DNA of 41,525 bases from Schleiferilactobacillus harbinensis DSM 16991 (GCF_000425885.1 NZ_AUEH01000024.1:1-41525); one strand, 5' to 3'. Shown: positions 1 through 13,754, counted from the first letter of the stretch. Notes: generated by a model not told the origin, from the sequence alone. Numbers and translations: made by a program.

Positions 1-218
1 GTCCGAATCGTACAATCCGGATCGGGCATCGCTCGGTAAAGGGAACGGCCCAAAAACTTGGTTTGGATCAGCCATGCCAGCACCTTGGTCAGTGAAATTG
101 ATGAGCGTCTTCTAAAATTCGCCTTTTTTGTCAGCTTGCTCAAGCCCACGAGTGACGAAAAACGAAGAATGATGTTCTTAAGTCCCAATTCAGTCCGTGT
201 ATGTTCTATAATATTCAT
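1..218 (-). CDS. Transposase, N-terminal part (IS4-like), runs off the left edge
   Basis: An open frame of 72 codons starts at an ATG at 218 (reading leftwards) and runs without a stop to base 1. A purine-rich ribosome binding site (AGAGGAGAG) lies just upstream. The translation begins MNIIEHTRTELGLKN and has a basic stretch (KKANFRRRSS) followed by a hydrophobic/aromatic segment (VLAWLIQTKFLGRSLYRAM). It resembles from memory the amino end of IS4-type transposases common in lactobacilli. The catalytic DDE residues lie outside the window, so the family is a recognition from the N-terminus only. Confidence 0.6.
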   Translation of the reverse strand, partial: MNIIEHTRTELGLKNIILRFSSLVGLSKLTKKANFRRRSSISLTKVLAWLIQTKFLGRSLYRAMPDPDCTIR

Positions 219-324
219 GGCGCGGCTCTCCTCTGTATCAGATTTTTGGTCGAATCAAGTATACAACGCAGGAGAGTCTGCGCTTATTTTTTTGCCAAAA
301 AAGCCAGGAACCACGCATGTTTAA
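1..324 (-). mobile_element. Right-hand end of an IS4-like insertion sequence (partial)
   Basis: The window opens inside a transposase gene that reads leftwards out of the window. The non-coding end of the element runs from the transposase start (218) to somewhere near 324. There the frame of the neighbouring surface-protein gene becomes open with no start codon, which suggests the element inserted into that gene. The outer border is uncertain, because the other terminus and the target duplication lie outside the window. Confidence 0.6.
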
Positions 325-1587
325 CGTGATTTCCAGCTTTCAAGTTTCAGTGATCAGATTGTTGCAACCGCTGCTGATACAAGTCAGACAATAATCGACA
401 ATCTAGATAAGGCCGAAAAAATTGTCGCAACAACACAAGATCAGTTGGCTGGTTTTGACGCGGCAGGTGCCGATGCGGCAAGTGGTGCACCAGAGAAAAC
501 CGATACTGAACTGGCAGACAAGACGCAAGCATACAGAGATGTGTACCATGATGCCTTTAAGCTTGCAGCTAAGCTTATTGAAGCAGATAAGACTAAGAAC
601 AGTGCCGATGCCGGGGCGGCGGCAGGTGCGCAAGATGCGCAAGATGGCAAGGCAATGACTGATCTGACAGATAATGGCCCAGATTATCAGACCGCATACA
701 AGCAAGCATATTATGCGTATCAAAAGACCAATGGCACCTATGAGCAGGGCTATGCCGCCGGCCAAGCGGACGCTGCAAAAGGTAGCCAGGAACAAACCGG
801 TGATACTTTTGGTTCCAAGAGTAATGCGTATCGGACTGGATATCATGCTGGTTTTGCTGATACTCGCGGCAATATTCTAGATACCAATGATGCGCGGATA
901 CGTTTGCAAACTGCCATTCGCAATGGTCAGGCATTAATCGCCAATCACGCCAGCGAGTATACACCCGCGAATATTCGTATTTTCCAACAGGCCCTTGATG
1001 CGGCAACCGGATTATTGAATAAAGATAACGCAACAATCGAACAGTTAGCCCAGGCGGTGACTGATTTGAGTACAGTGGCAGCAACACTGACCAAGCCAAC
1101 GCAACCAGTAACGCCAACCTATCCCAGCACTACACCGGCGCAAACAGTCGAAATGTTGACTGAATCGCCGGCTTCCGGCATTGCTTACGTCACAGCTCAA
1201 GCTGGTATTCCACTATATTCCGACAAGGAAACCATAAACCAAATCGGCCGAACACTGGCCGCCAATTCGTCCTGGAAAATTTTTGGTCAGGTCACCAATA
1301 GTGCTGGCACAATCGTGGCATACAATCTCGGTGGCAAGCAGTACGTCAAGGCTAGTGATGTCACACTGACCAATCCGGTGACAAAAGGGACCTTCACCGT
1401 GCACTATAGTGACCATCCGACGTGGGGTATCGCGGTTTACAATGGCGCATTGAAGGTGCAAAAAATTATTCCCGCTGGTTCTCGGTGGGTGACTTACGGA
1501 AAGAAGACGATCAACGGTCAGGATTATTATAATCTTGGCGGTGATCAATTTGCCCGAGCAGACTATGGTAGCTGGATCGCGGACTAG
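325..1587 (+). pseudogene. Surface protein with two C-terminal SLAP-like domains, N-terminus lost
   Basis: The frame is open from 325, directly after an in-frame TAA at 322-324, but has no ATG or ribosome binding site at its beginning. The first start-like codon is TTG at 445, and it lacks a signal peptide. The protein is therefore probably the C-terminal part of an exported protein cut by the IS at the left. The middle holds Tyr/Ala-rich repeats (YRDVYHDAF, YQTAYKQAYYAY, YEQGYAAGQADAAKGS, YRTGYHAGF). The C-terminus has two related modules of about 60 residues with YNLGGKQYVKASDV and YNLGGDQFARADYG endings, as in SLAP cell-wall-binding domains. Cell-wall attachment is inferred from the SLAP resemblance. 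Without a signal peptide the remnant would not be exported. Confidence 0.65.
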
Positions 1588-1636
1588 GGGACTAGGATAC
1601 GGAACAACAAAACGGCAGTTATTTATTGGCCGCCCA

Positions 1637-1666
1637 TTGACACCGTTTTCATCAGGATGATATACT
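1637..1666 (+). promoter_or_regulatory. bgl operon promoter with overlapping cre site
   Basis: TTGACA (1637-1642) and TATACT (1661-1666) are separated by 18 bases, a near-consensus sigma-A promoter in front of the bgl leader. TGACACCGTTTTCA at 1638-1651 matches the 14-base cre consensus TGWNANCGNTNWCA at every position and overlaps the -35 box, so CcpA binding there should block the promoter. Repression by CcpA is inference from the site. Confidence 0.8.
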
Positions 1667-1680
1667 TTTTTCGAGATGAA

Positions 1681-1713
1681 GCGTGTCACTGAACTGAGAT
1701 TCAGGCATTAGCC
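1681..1713 (+). promoter_or_regulatory. RAT antiterminator site 1 (BglG/LicT type)
   Basis: The leader has TGTCACTG (1684-1691) and CAGGCATTAGCC (1702-1713), matching the two conserved arms of ribonucleic antiterminator sites. CTGAA and TTCAG form its inner stem. Its last bases (GCC, 1711-1713) are also the first bases of the terminator hairpin. The two structures are therefore mutually exclusive, the standard design for BglG-family control. Confidence 0.75.
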
Positions 1714-1776
1714 CACATAGCGTATTTTTGGCGTACCGCGTTGGTATGCCAAAATCCGCCATGTGGGTTTTGTTTT
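1711..1776 (+). terminator. Regulated leader terminator upstream of bglG
   Basis: A long hairpin pairs GCCCACATAGCG (1711-1722) with CGCCATGTGGG (1757-1767). An inner stem pairs TTTTGGCGTACC with GGTATGCCAAAA. It ends in TTTTGTTTT. It overlaps RAT site 1, so termination should occur unless the antiterminator protein holds the RAT in its own fold. Confidence 0.8.
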
Positions 1777-1794
1777 CGGAAGGATGTGACGGCC

Positions 1795-2652
1795 GTGCTG
1801 TTTATCAAGAGCCTCAGCAACAATGTGGCTTTGGTCAAAGATGCCCGCGATCGGGAGTTTGTGGTGATCGGTCGCGGGGTGGGGTTTGGGAAGAAACGGG
1901 GCGACGATATTCCGCCGGACATGGTTCAGCGCCGCTTTATCTCGGATGCGCAAAACAATGCGGAATGGCATGAGCTGCAGCATTTTGATCCCCGGGCGGT
2001 GACGCTCACGGAAATGATCGTCCGGGCGGCGGAACGGGAGTTGACGGTCCAGTTCAGCCGACACCAGTATTTGGCCTTGGCGGATCACTTGGATCTGGTA
2101 CTCAAACGGATGCAGCAGTGTCTGGTTTTGACGGATAACGCTATGTCTTGGCAGCTGCGGCGGCTCTATCCCCGGGAGTATGCTCTGGCGAAGCGGCTGG
2201 TCCGGCACATTACCAGTTTGGAGAAATATGGGTCATTCACCATAGCCGAGGTACCAGCCTTGGTGCTGCATTTGGTCAATGCGGCCAACAAGCAGGAGCA
2301 GGTGCAGGATACGATGGCGATGACCCGGTTGATCGGCGCCGTCATCCAGATTGTGGAACGGGATCAGGGGATGACTCTGGACACGGAGTCGTTCAGTTAC
2401 AGCCGCTTCTTGGTTCACTTGGAGGCTTTTTTCCGCCATGCGGCTAATCCGGCGGCTGGCGAGGAGGGCGAACCGGTGCGGTTGGATGATGACCTGCTGC
2501 AGCTGCTCCAAGAAAAGTATCCCCGCGTCTACCAGACGGTGGGCCGCATCAAACAGTTTTTATACCAGCAGCATCACTGGGTCCTCTCGGAAAACGAGCA
2601 GGTCTATCTGACGATTCATATTTGGCGGGTGACCCATGTCCGTCAGGCTTAA
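1795..2652 (+). CDS. BglG/LicT-family transcriptional antiterminator
   Basis: RNA-binding regulator of beta-glucoside genes. In its active state it binds RAT hairpins and prevents leader termination; its PRD domains are phosphorylated by HPr and by the cognate PTS permease. The start is GTG at 1795 behind GGAAGG (1778-1783), giving 285 residues, the usual family length. A longer frame open from 1741 runs through the terminator and is not used. The N-terminus (FIKSLSNNVALVKD and VVIGRGVGFGKK) is the CAT RNA-binding domain of about 60 residues. The rest is two PRD modules (about 65-170 and 172-285). It is first in the operon, so it controls its own leader and the second switch before the PTS gene. 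Confidence 0.92.
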   Translation: MLFIKSLSNNVALVKDARDREFVVIGRGVGFGKKRGDDIPPDMVQRRFISDAQNNAEWHELQHFDPRAVTLTEMIVRAAERELTVQFSRHQYLALADHLDLVLKRMQQCLVLTDNAMSWQLRRLYPREYALAKRLVRHITSLEKYGSFTIAEVPALVLHLVNAANKQEQVQDTMAMTRLIGAVIQIVERDQGMTLDTESFSYSRFLVHLEAFFRHAANPAAGEEGEPVRLDDDLLQLLQEKYPRVYQTVGRIKQFLYQQHHWVLSENEQVYLTIHIWRVTHVRQA

Positions 2653-6275
<3,623 letters not shown>

Positions 6276-6281
6276 CAGCAC

Positions 6282-6322
6282 AAAAAAATCGCCGACAAGC
6301 ATCAGCTTGTCAGCGATTTTTT
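6282..6322. terminator. Bidirectional terminator between the bgl operon and msmK
   Basis: AAAAAATCGCCGACAAGC, loop ATCA, then GCTTGTCAGCGATTTTTT. There is one C-A mismatch in the stem. The A-tract and T-tract on either side make it a good terminator on both strands, serving the bgl operon and the converging msmK gene. Confidence 0.9.
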
Positions 6323-6330
6323 GATTGACC

Positions 6331-6360
6331 TAACTGCCAGCGAGGAGGTTCTGGCAGTTA
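6331..6360. other. Perfect 10-bp inverted repeat next to the terminator
   Basis: TAACTGCCAG (6331-6340) and CTGGCAGTTA (6351-6360) form a perfect stem with a 10-base loop, directly after the msmK stop on its strand. It has no T-tract. It may stabilise the 3' end of the msmK message ahead of the bidirectional terminator. Confidence 0.5.
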
Positions 6361-6370
6361 CCGGTCGTGA

Positions 6371-7507
6371 TTATTGTTCGTCGTTCGCTGTGGCGCTGGA
6401 GTAAATAGCGTCAGTGGTTTCCTTATCGAAGAAGTGGGCCTTGTTGAGGTCGAAGGCCATTTCAACGGTATCGCCAGGCTTGTGGTAATCCCGGGCGTCA
6501 ACCCGCGCAACGAATTCAGTTTGGTCAACCCGAGCATACAGCATGGATTCGGCACCAAGCAGCTCAGATACGACAACGGTCGTCTTGGCGGTGGCATTCG
6601 GGAAGGTCTCGATGAAGGCTTCTTCAGCATGAATATCTTCAGGCCGAACACCCAATACCAGGTCTTTATCGTTATACCCTTGGTCTTCCAAAATCTTCAA
6701 ACGGCCTTCGGGTACTTCGAGGTCCAGGCCCTTGCCGTCAGCAATATGACCATCCTTCAGATGAACGTTGAAGAAGTTCATGGCAGGGGAACCAATGAAT
6801 CCGGCAACGAATTCGTTCTTCGGCCGATCATAAACTTCAGCCGGTGTACCAATTTGCTGAACTTTACCCATGGACATAACAACGATCCGGTCCGCCATGG
6901 TCATGGCTTCAGTCTGGTCGTGGGTTACATAGATGGTGGTGGTCTTTAACCGTTGATGCAATTTGGCAATTTCTGCCCGCATCGTTACCCGCAGTTTGGC
7001 ATCCAAGTTAGACAACGGTTCGTCCATCAGGAAGATCGGTGCGTCCCGGACGATGGCCCGGCCCAACGCAACACGCTGCCGTTGACCACCAGACAGAGCC
7101 GCTGGCTTACGATCCAAGTAATCCGTCAAGCCCAAGATTTGCGCGGCATCGTCAACCCGCTTCTTGATGTCGGCCTTTTCATATTTCCGCAGCTTCAAGC
7201 CGAAGGCCATGTTATCAAACACGGTCATATGCGGATACAAGGCGTAGTTCTGGAAGACCATGGCGATGTCCCGGTCCTTAGGGGCCACATCGTTCATGAT
7301 TTGGCCACCAATTTTCAGGTCGCCCTTAGAAATATCTTCCAACCCGGCAATCATCCGCAGGGTGGTTGACTTACCACACCCGGACGGGCCTACGAAAACG
7401 ATGAATTCTCGGTCTTCAATGTGCAGATCAAAGTCAGCAACGGCGTAGACGCCTTCCTCGGCATCTGGGTATTCCTTATAAATGTGGTCCAAATCAACTT
7501 TTACCAT
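6371..7507 (-). CDS. msmK: Multi-sugar ABC transporter ATP-binding protein (MsmK/UgpC type)
   Basis: ATPase that energises carbohydrate ABC importers at the inner face of the membrane. It has 378 residues. Walker A is GPSGCGKST (40-48), the signature is [14 protein letters not shown], Walker B is [12 protein letters not shown], and the switch histidine lies in [11 protein letters not shown]-terminal TOBE-like regulatory domain ([10 protein letters not shown]) is typical of the MalK/UgpC/MsmK subgroup. The start ATG 7507 has GGAG behind it. No permease or binding protein lies next to it, so it is probably a shared ATPase serving importers encoded elsewhere, as MsmK does in streptococci. The promoter has two cre-like sites, suggesting carbon catabolite control. 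Confidence 0.88.
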   Translation of the reverse strand: MVKVDLDHIYKEYPDAEEGVYAVADFDLHIEDREFIVFVGPSGCGKSTTLRMIAGLEDISKGDLKIGGQIMNDVAPKDRDIAMVFQNYALYPHMTVFDNMAFGLKLRKYEKADIKKRVDDAAQILGLTDYLDRKPAALSGGQRQRVALGRAIVRDAPIFLMDEPLSNLDAKLRVTMRAEIAKLHQRLKTTTIYVTHDQTEAMTMADRIVVMSMGKVQQIGTPAEVYDRPKNEFVAGFIGSPAMNFFNVHLKDGHIADGKGLDLEVPEGRLKILEDQGYNDKDLVLGVRPEDIHAEEAFIETFPNATAKTTVVVSELLGAESMLYARVDQTEFVARVDARDYHKPGDTVEMAFDLNKAHFFDKETTDAIYSSATANDEQ

Positions 7508-7526
7508 AATTTGTGTCTCCTTTACT

Positions 7527-7568
7527 TGTTTACGTTTACATCATAATTGAAACCGATTGCAGTGACAA
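7527..7568 (-). promoter_or_regulatory. msmK promoter with two cre-like operators
   Basis: On the minus strand TTGTCA (7563-7568) and TATGAT (7540-7545) are 17 bases apart. TGAAACCGATTGCA (7548-7561, plus-strand reading) sits between the boxes. TGTTTACGTTTACA (7527-7540) sits at the expected transcription start. Each departs from the cre consensus TGWNANCGNTNWCA at one position. A LacI-family sugar regulator is an alternative to CcpA. Confidence 0.72.
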
Positions 7569-7628
7569 TGACCAACCCGCTCAAAGATACCCTAGGGTTT
7601 TGTGCAATGTGACCAAGAGAGAGGGCGA

Positions 7629-7727
7629 AGGCGACCGCTCAGAAGCGTAGGGATAAGGACGGCAAGGCACAAACCCTGGTTTTGGGTTTTTGCCTTGCCG
7701 TCCTTATCCCCCAGCTTCTGGTCGCCT
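7629..7727. repeat. Very long hairpin in the msmK-NUDIX intergenic region
   Basis: A perfect 20-bp stem pairs 7650-7669 with 7691-7710. The loop itself pairs AAACCC with GGGTTT. Outside the main stem, AGAAGC (7641-7646) pairs with GCTTCT (7714-7719), and GGCGACC (7630-7636) pairs with GGTCGCC (7720-7726). There is no T-tract, and it lies upstream of two divergent genes, so it is not an ordinary terminator. The rest of the 7508-7856 gap holds the msmK promoter and two short direct repeats. Confidence 0.8.
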
Positions 7728-7740
7728 GAGCCCGTTTAGG
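7713..7740 (+). repeat. Short dispersed repeat, copy 1
   Basis: A 28-base unit with core AGCTTCTGGTCGCC then TGAGCCCGTTTAGG. It matches the unit at 7756-7783 at most positions and the unit at 38774-38800 at nearly all. Its first half is also the 3' outer arm of the long hairpin at 7629-7727. Confidence 0.65.
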
Positions 7741-7755
7741 CGAAGGCTGTTGCTA

Positions 7756-7783
7756 AGCTGCTGTCGGCCGGAGCCCGTTTAGG
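7756..7783 (+). repeat. Short dispersed repeat, copy 2
   Basis: The unit AGCTGCTGTCGGCC then GGAGCCCGTTTAGG lies 43 bases downstream of copy 1 in the same orientation. The second half is the better conserved. Confidence 0.55.
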
Positions 7784-7856
7784 GGAGGCAGCCAGCCTTT
7801 CCTTTTCCCTCAATTTGTCTTCTAATAGATATAGCAGACAGAAAGGGTGGTATCTC

Positions 7857-8375
7857 ATGGCAAAATATCGTTACACACTCGCACTGATTACCGACGGTCG
7901 GCAGGTCCTCATGTTGAATCGCTTCAAATCCCCGTATCCCGGTCTATGGAACGGCATCGGCGGTAAAGTTGAAGCCGGTGAAACACCGGTGGCTGCGGCA
8001 ACTCGGGAGATTCTGGAAGAAACAACGATTGCAACGGCCGACTACGACATCAGCCAATTGGGCCTGATGGATTGGTACGTTGATGGGACGTTCCGCGACG
8101 GCATCTACCTATTCAAGGCACAATTGCAGGAACCCATCGTGAAATCCCGTTATCCCCAGTGGATGCGTGAGGGTATTTTACAACCCTTCAGTCCCGAATG
8201 GCTGACTCGGGCGGATAACACCGGCGTCGTGGCCGATGTCCAGCGGCTGATTCCCCAGATGATGGATGCTGACGCAATTTATGTCCACACGGATTTTGTG
8301 GATGAACGTTTGACGGATTTCACCCTATTGGATCCAGCCAGTGTGGCCCGAGATAATGAAGGGAATTTGGTGTAA
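7857..8375 (+). CDS. NUDIX hydrolase (MutT-like)
   Basis: Hydrolase of nucleoside-diphosphate derivatives, possibly a nucleotide-pool sanitiser. The start ATG 7857 follows AAAGGGTGG; 172 residues. The NUDIX box begins at G36 with E42, R50, E51, E54 and E55 in place; the usual Gly near its end is Thr (T57). LNRFKSPYPGLWNGIGG is the pattern of 8-oxo-dGTPase-like proteins. It is followed without a gap by the DUF72 gene, so the two are cotranscribed. The substrate is not determinable from sequence. Confidence 0.85.
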   Translation: MAKYRYTLALITDGRQVLMLNRFKSPYPGLWNGIGGKVEAGETPVAAATREILEETTIATADYDISQLGLMDWYVDGTFRDGIYLFKAQLQEPIVKSRYPQWMREGILQPFSPEWLTRADNTGVVADVQRLIPQMMDADAIYVHTDFVDERLTDFTLLDPASVARDNEGNLV

Positions 8376-9212
8376 ATGGCAATTACAATTGGTTTGACCA
8401 CGTGGACGGAACATCCCAGTCTGCTTGGCGGCACGAAAAAACTCACCTTGAGCGAATATGCCGGATTCTTTCCCGTCGTGGAAGTCGACACGGCATTCTA
8501 TGCGATTCCTAAGCCTCTCGTCGTCCATAACTGGCGCTTGCAAGTGCCAGCGTCTTTTCAATTCATTGTGAAAGCCAACGGAATCATTACCAAGCACGAA
8601 CGGGTGACGGAATTTGACTTGCCGGCGACGGTCAACGCCTTTCGCGCGGCCTTCCAGGAATTGCATGACCATGGGCAATTGCAGGCCGTCTTGCTGCAAT
8701 TCCCGCCTTTCTTCACGGTCAGTCGAGAAAATATTTTGTATCTTCGCCAGCTGCGCGATTTATTCGGCGATTGGCCGCTGACGGTGGAGTGGCGGAACAA
8801 TACGTGGTATAAACCCGCGCTCGTCAAAGAAAGTATGTTGCTGTTGCAAGAACTGCATATGAGCCTGACCATCGCCGATGAACCGGCGACCCAGGGCAAC
8901 AGCGTGCCGTTTTATCCCGCGGTGACAGACCAGCAGCAGGCCTTTTTCCGTCTCCACGGCCGTAATTTAGCCGGTTGGCAAAATCCCGGCGCCGGCTGGC
9001 GGCGTAAGCGGACGCTGTACCGCTACAACGACCAAGAACTCCACGAAATCGCTGCCGCAGTCCAAAAGGTCGCTGCCCAAGCCCAGACCACGACAATTAT
9101 CTTCAACAACAATGCCGGCGGCGACGCGGCGGATAACGCGCTGATGCTGCAAAAGATTCTCGGGTTATCATTCACTGACCTGAATCCGCGCCAATTGGGA
9201 TTCGATATATAA
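8376..9212 (+). CDS. DUF72 family protein (YecE-like)
   Basis: A 278-residue protein of the DUF72 family, which folds as a TIM barrel and has no established reaction. The ATG directly follows the TAA of the NUDIX gene. Family marks are the N-terminal GLTTWTEHPSL, the VEVDTAFYAIP strand, the FQFIVKANGIITKH segment, the LLQFPPFF motif, VEWRNNTWY, and the C-terminal FNNNAGGDAADNA. It is of usual length and intact. Coupling with a NUDIX hydrolase might hint at nucleotide or nucleic-acid metabolism, but that is only inference. Confidence 0.85.
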   Translation: MAITIGLTTWTEHPSLLGGTKKLTLSEYAGFFPVVEVDTAFYAIPKPLVVHNWRLQVPASFQFIVKANGIITKHERVTEFDLPATVNAFRAAFQELHDHGQLQAVLLQFPPFFTVSRENILYLRQLRDLFGDWPLTVEWRNNTWYKPALVKESMLLLQELHMSLTIADEPATQGNSVPFYPAVTDQQQAFFRLHGRNLAGWQNPGAGWRRKRTLYRYNDQELHEIAAAVQKVAAQAQTTTIIFNNNAGGDAADNALMLQKILGLSFTDLNPRQLGFDI

Positions 9213-9248
9213 CCAACGTTCTATAGTAGCGGCTTTCTATCTAAGCAG

Positions 9249-11408
<2,160 letters not shown>

Positions 11409-11429
11409 TGCAGAAAGTAGGAAATCACG

Positions 11430-12215
11430 ATCGTTTCTTTATTTGATTCCCATACCCATTTGAATGATTCCGCGTTTGCGGGGCACGAGGCCGACTATGT
11501 CGCCCGGGCTGCTGAGCGCGGAGTGACCCATATGGCGATCGTGGGCAGTGACGCCGAGCTAAACCAGGGAGCCCTGGATTTGGCTCGGCGTTTTGCCCAT
11601 CTTTACGCCGTTGTGGGCTGGCATCCGGAGAGTGCCCGGCTGTATACGCCGGCCGCTGAAAAGGTGCTGCGCAGCCAGCTGGCCCAACCGAAGACCGTGG
11701 CCATCGGCGAAATCGGGCTGGACTATCACTGGGACTCCAGCCCGCACCCGGTCCAGCGCCAAGTCTTTGCCCGCCAGCTGGCGTTGGCTGCCGAATTGCA
11801 CCAACCCGTGGTGATCCATACCCGGGAGGCGATGCAGGACACGTACGATATTTTACGCCGCAGTGCCGTGACAGAATTTGGCGGCATCATGCACAGCTTC
11901 AACGGCGGTCCAGAGTGGGCGGAGAAGTTTCTGGCGCTGGGCATGTACGTTTCTTTCAGCGGTGTGGTGACGTATAAAAATGCCCAGGACGTTCAAGCCA
12001 GTGCTCAGTTGGTGCCGGCGGACCGGTTGCTGGTGGAGACTGACGCACCGTATTTAGCCCCGCTGCCCCATCGCGGCGAACGCAACGAACCAGCGTTTAC
12101 CGCGGATACAGCCGCCTTTTTGGCCCAGCTGCGGGATGTCCCCGCGGATACGCTGGCGGCCCAGACCTTTGCCAATACCGAACGGATTTTTCGGATCACG
12201 GAGGTACCAGCATGA
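11430..12215 (+). CDS. tatD: TatD-family metal-dependent DNase, apparent AUC start
   Basis: Metal-dependent 3'-5' exonuclease/deoxyribonuclease family with a TIM-barrel fold. The coding frame is open from 11421 and must include the metal-binding HTH motif (FDSHTHLND, His codons 11451 and 11457). The first standard start in frame (TTG 11460) would delete it. AGGA at 11419-11422 sits seven bases before ATC at 11430, which I take as the likely start, giving 261 residues, the family norm. Other ligand motifs are present: GEIGLDYH, VVIHTREA, IMHSFNGG and VETDAPYL. It lies 21 bases after metG and overlaps rnmV by four bases. Confidence 0.85.
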   Translation: MVSLFDSHTHLNDSAFAGHEADYVARAAERGVTHMAIVGSDAELNQGALDLARRFAHLYAVVGWHPESARLYTPAAEKVLRSQLAQPKTVAIGEIGLDYHWDSSPHPVQRQVFARQLALAAELHQPVVIHTREAMQDTYDILRRSAVTEFGGIMHSFNGGPEWAEKFLALGMYVSFSGVVTYKNAQDVQASAQLVPADRLLVETDAPYLAPLPHRGERNEPAFTADTAAFLAQLRDVPADTLAAQTFANTERIFRITEVPA

Positions 12216-12790
12216 TCAAAGAAGTGATCATCGTGGAAGGGCGTGACGACACCAAACGGCTCCAGGAAGCCCTGGGGCCGGTGGATACCATTGAGACCCA
12301 CGGCTTTGCCCTGCCGCCGGATACACTGGCGGCGATCAAAGAAGCCCAGGCCAAGCGGGGGATCATTATCTTCACGGATCCTGATCATCCCGGGGAGAAG
12401 ATCCGCCGCCAGATCCTGGCTGCCGTCCCCGATGCCAAACAAGCTTTTTTGCCCCGCCAGGCCGGGATCCCGGTGAAGCAGGGGACCATCGGCGTTGAGC
12501 ACGCCAGCAATGCGACAATTCGCGCTGCTTTGGCTCAGGTGTACACGCCGGTGAGCCAGCCGAATACCGCCGATCCAGTCACCGAGGAGGACCTGCTCCA
12601 CCTTGGGCTGACTGGCACGCCCAATGCTGCGGCGTTGCGCAATTACGTGGCTGACACCCTGCACCTGGGCCACGTGAACGGCAAACAACTATTGAAACGG
12701 CTCCACGCTTTCGCCATTACCCCGGCCCAGTTGGGGGCGACAGTGCGCGCGTGGCCTGGAACAGACAGAAAGGATACTATCCATGACTGA
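12212..12790 (+). CDS. rnmV: Ribonuclease M5 (5S rRNA maturation)
   Basis: Trims the 5S rRNA precursor with help from ribosomal protein L18. It has 192 residues and starts at ATG 12212, overlapping the tatD stop by four bases. The TOPRIM domain is at the N-terminus, with the catalytic Glu in VIIVEGRDD and the acidic motif FTDPDHPGE. The C-terminal part (EEDLLHLGLTG, NAAALRN) matches the RNase M5 domain. It sits in the conserved tatD-rnmV-rsmA order, which supports the name. Confidence 0.93.
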   Translation: MIKEVIIVEGRDDTKRLQEALGPVDTIETHGFALPPDTLAAIKEAQAKRGIIIFTDPDHPGEKIRRQILAAVPDAKQAFLPRQAGIPVKQGTIGVEHASNATIRAALAQVYTPVSQPNTADPVTEEDLLHLGLTGTPNAAALRNYVADTLHLGHVNGKQLLKRLHAFAITPAQLGATVRAWPGTDRKDTIHD

Positions 12791-13652
12791 CGATTTGCGG
12801 ATTTCTGATCCGGCCCGGACGCGGGAGATTATGGCCCAGTATCACCTGCGGCCGAAGAAGAGCCTCGGCCAGAACTTCTTGACGAACGGGCGGGTGCTGC
12901 AAGATATTGTTGATGCTGCCGAGCTGACCAAGCAGGATGCAGTGATTGAGATCGGCCCAGGGATCGGCGCGTTGACCGAATACCTCGCCCAGGCAGCGGG
13001 GCACGTCACAGCCTTCGAGCTGGACCAGCGTTTGCTGCCGGTGTTGGCAGACACCCTGCATGACTATACGAATATTGACATCGTCCACCAGGATATCCTG
13101 GCTGCTACCCCGGCTCAGTTATCGGCCCTGGCCCCCGAATTGAACATTGTCGCTAATCTGCCGTACTATGTGACGACGCCGATCTTGATGCATTTCCTAG
13201 AAAGCGGCCTGCCGATTCGGCGGATGGTGATGATGATGCAAAAGGAAGTGGCCGATCGAATCACCGCGGCACCAGGGGGCAAAGAATACGGCTCACTGAG
13301 TATTGCTGTGCAGATTCGGACTAAGGCCCGGATCGCCATGACCGTTTCCCACACGGCATTCAATCCGCCGCCCAAAGTGGATTCCGCCGTCGTAGTCTTT
13401 GACTTCCTGACCGAACCGCTCGTCCCGGCAGCGGATCAGGCGTACTTCAATCAAGTTGTGACCGCCAGCTTTGCTCAGCGGCGAAAAACGATCATGAACA
13501 ATCTGCTGAATTGGTACGGCAAGACGCCGGCACATCGCGCCATATTGACTGCTGCATTTTCTCAGGCAGGCGTTGCGCCAACCGCTCGGGCTGAAACTGT
13601 TTCCATTGCGGAATTTATAGTGTTGAGTAAAAAGTTATCCGAACAAAAATGA
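12783..13652 (+). CDS. rsmA: 16S rRNA dimethyladenosine methyltransferase (RsmA/KsgA)
   Basis: Dimethylates two adjacent adenosines in the 3' helix 45 of 16S rRNA during 30S assembly, using SAM. It has 289 residues. The start ATG 12783 overlaps rnmV by eight bases. N-terminal LRPKKSLGQNFL, motif I IEIGPGIGALTEYLA, and motif IV NLPYYVTTPI are all intact. The C-terminal helical domain (FAQRRKTIMNNL) is also present. It is the last gene of the metG cluster; no clear terminator follows before the veg promoter. Confidence 0.97.
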   Translation: MTDDLRISDPARTREIMAQYHLRPKKSLGQNFLTNGRVLQDIVDAAELTKQDAVIEIGPGIGALTEYLAQAAGHVTAFELDQRLLPVLADTLHDYTNIDIVHQDILAATPAQLSALAPELNIVANLPYYVTTPILMHFLESGLPIRRMVMMMQKEVADRITAAPGGKEYGSLSIAVQIRTKARIAMTVSHTAFNPPPKVDSAVVVFDFLTEPLVPAADQAYFNQVVTASFAQRRKTIMNNLLNWYGKTPAHRAILTAAFSQAGVAPTARAETVSIAEFIVLSKKLSEQK

Positions 13653-13702
13653 GATACTGCTTAAAATAAATCGCGATTTCGCCTCATTATTTTTTGAATT
13701 TA

Positions 13703-13731
13703 TTGACTTTATTTCATTGAACAGGTATAAT
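13703..13731 (+). promoter_or_regulatory. Strong veg promoter
   Basis: TTGACT (13703-13708) and TATAAT (13726-13731) are 17 bases apart, with an A/T-rich stretch immediately upstream that could act as an UP element. This resembles the very strong veg promoter known in Bacillus. Confidence 0.88.
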
Positions 13732-13754
13732 GAAGGTCATTGAGGGGTGAGTCG

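Noticed and set aside
267-300. Small hairpin CGCAG/CTGCG followed by T-rich sequence as a terminator
   Set aside because: The stem is only five pairs and its context inside the IS end gives no gene to terminate.
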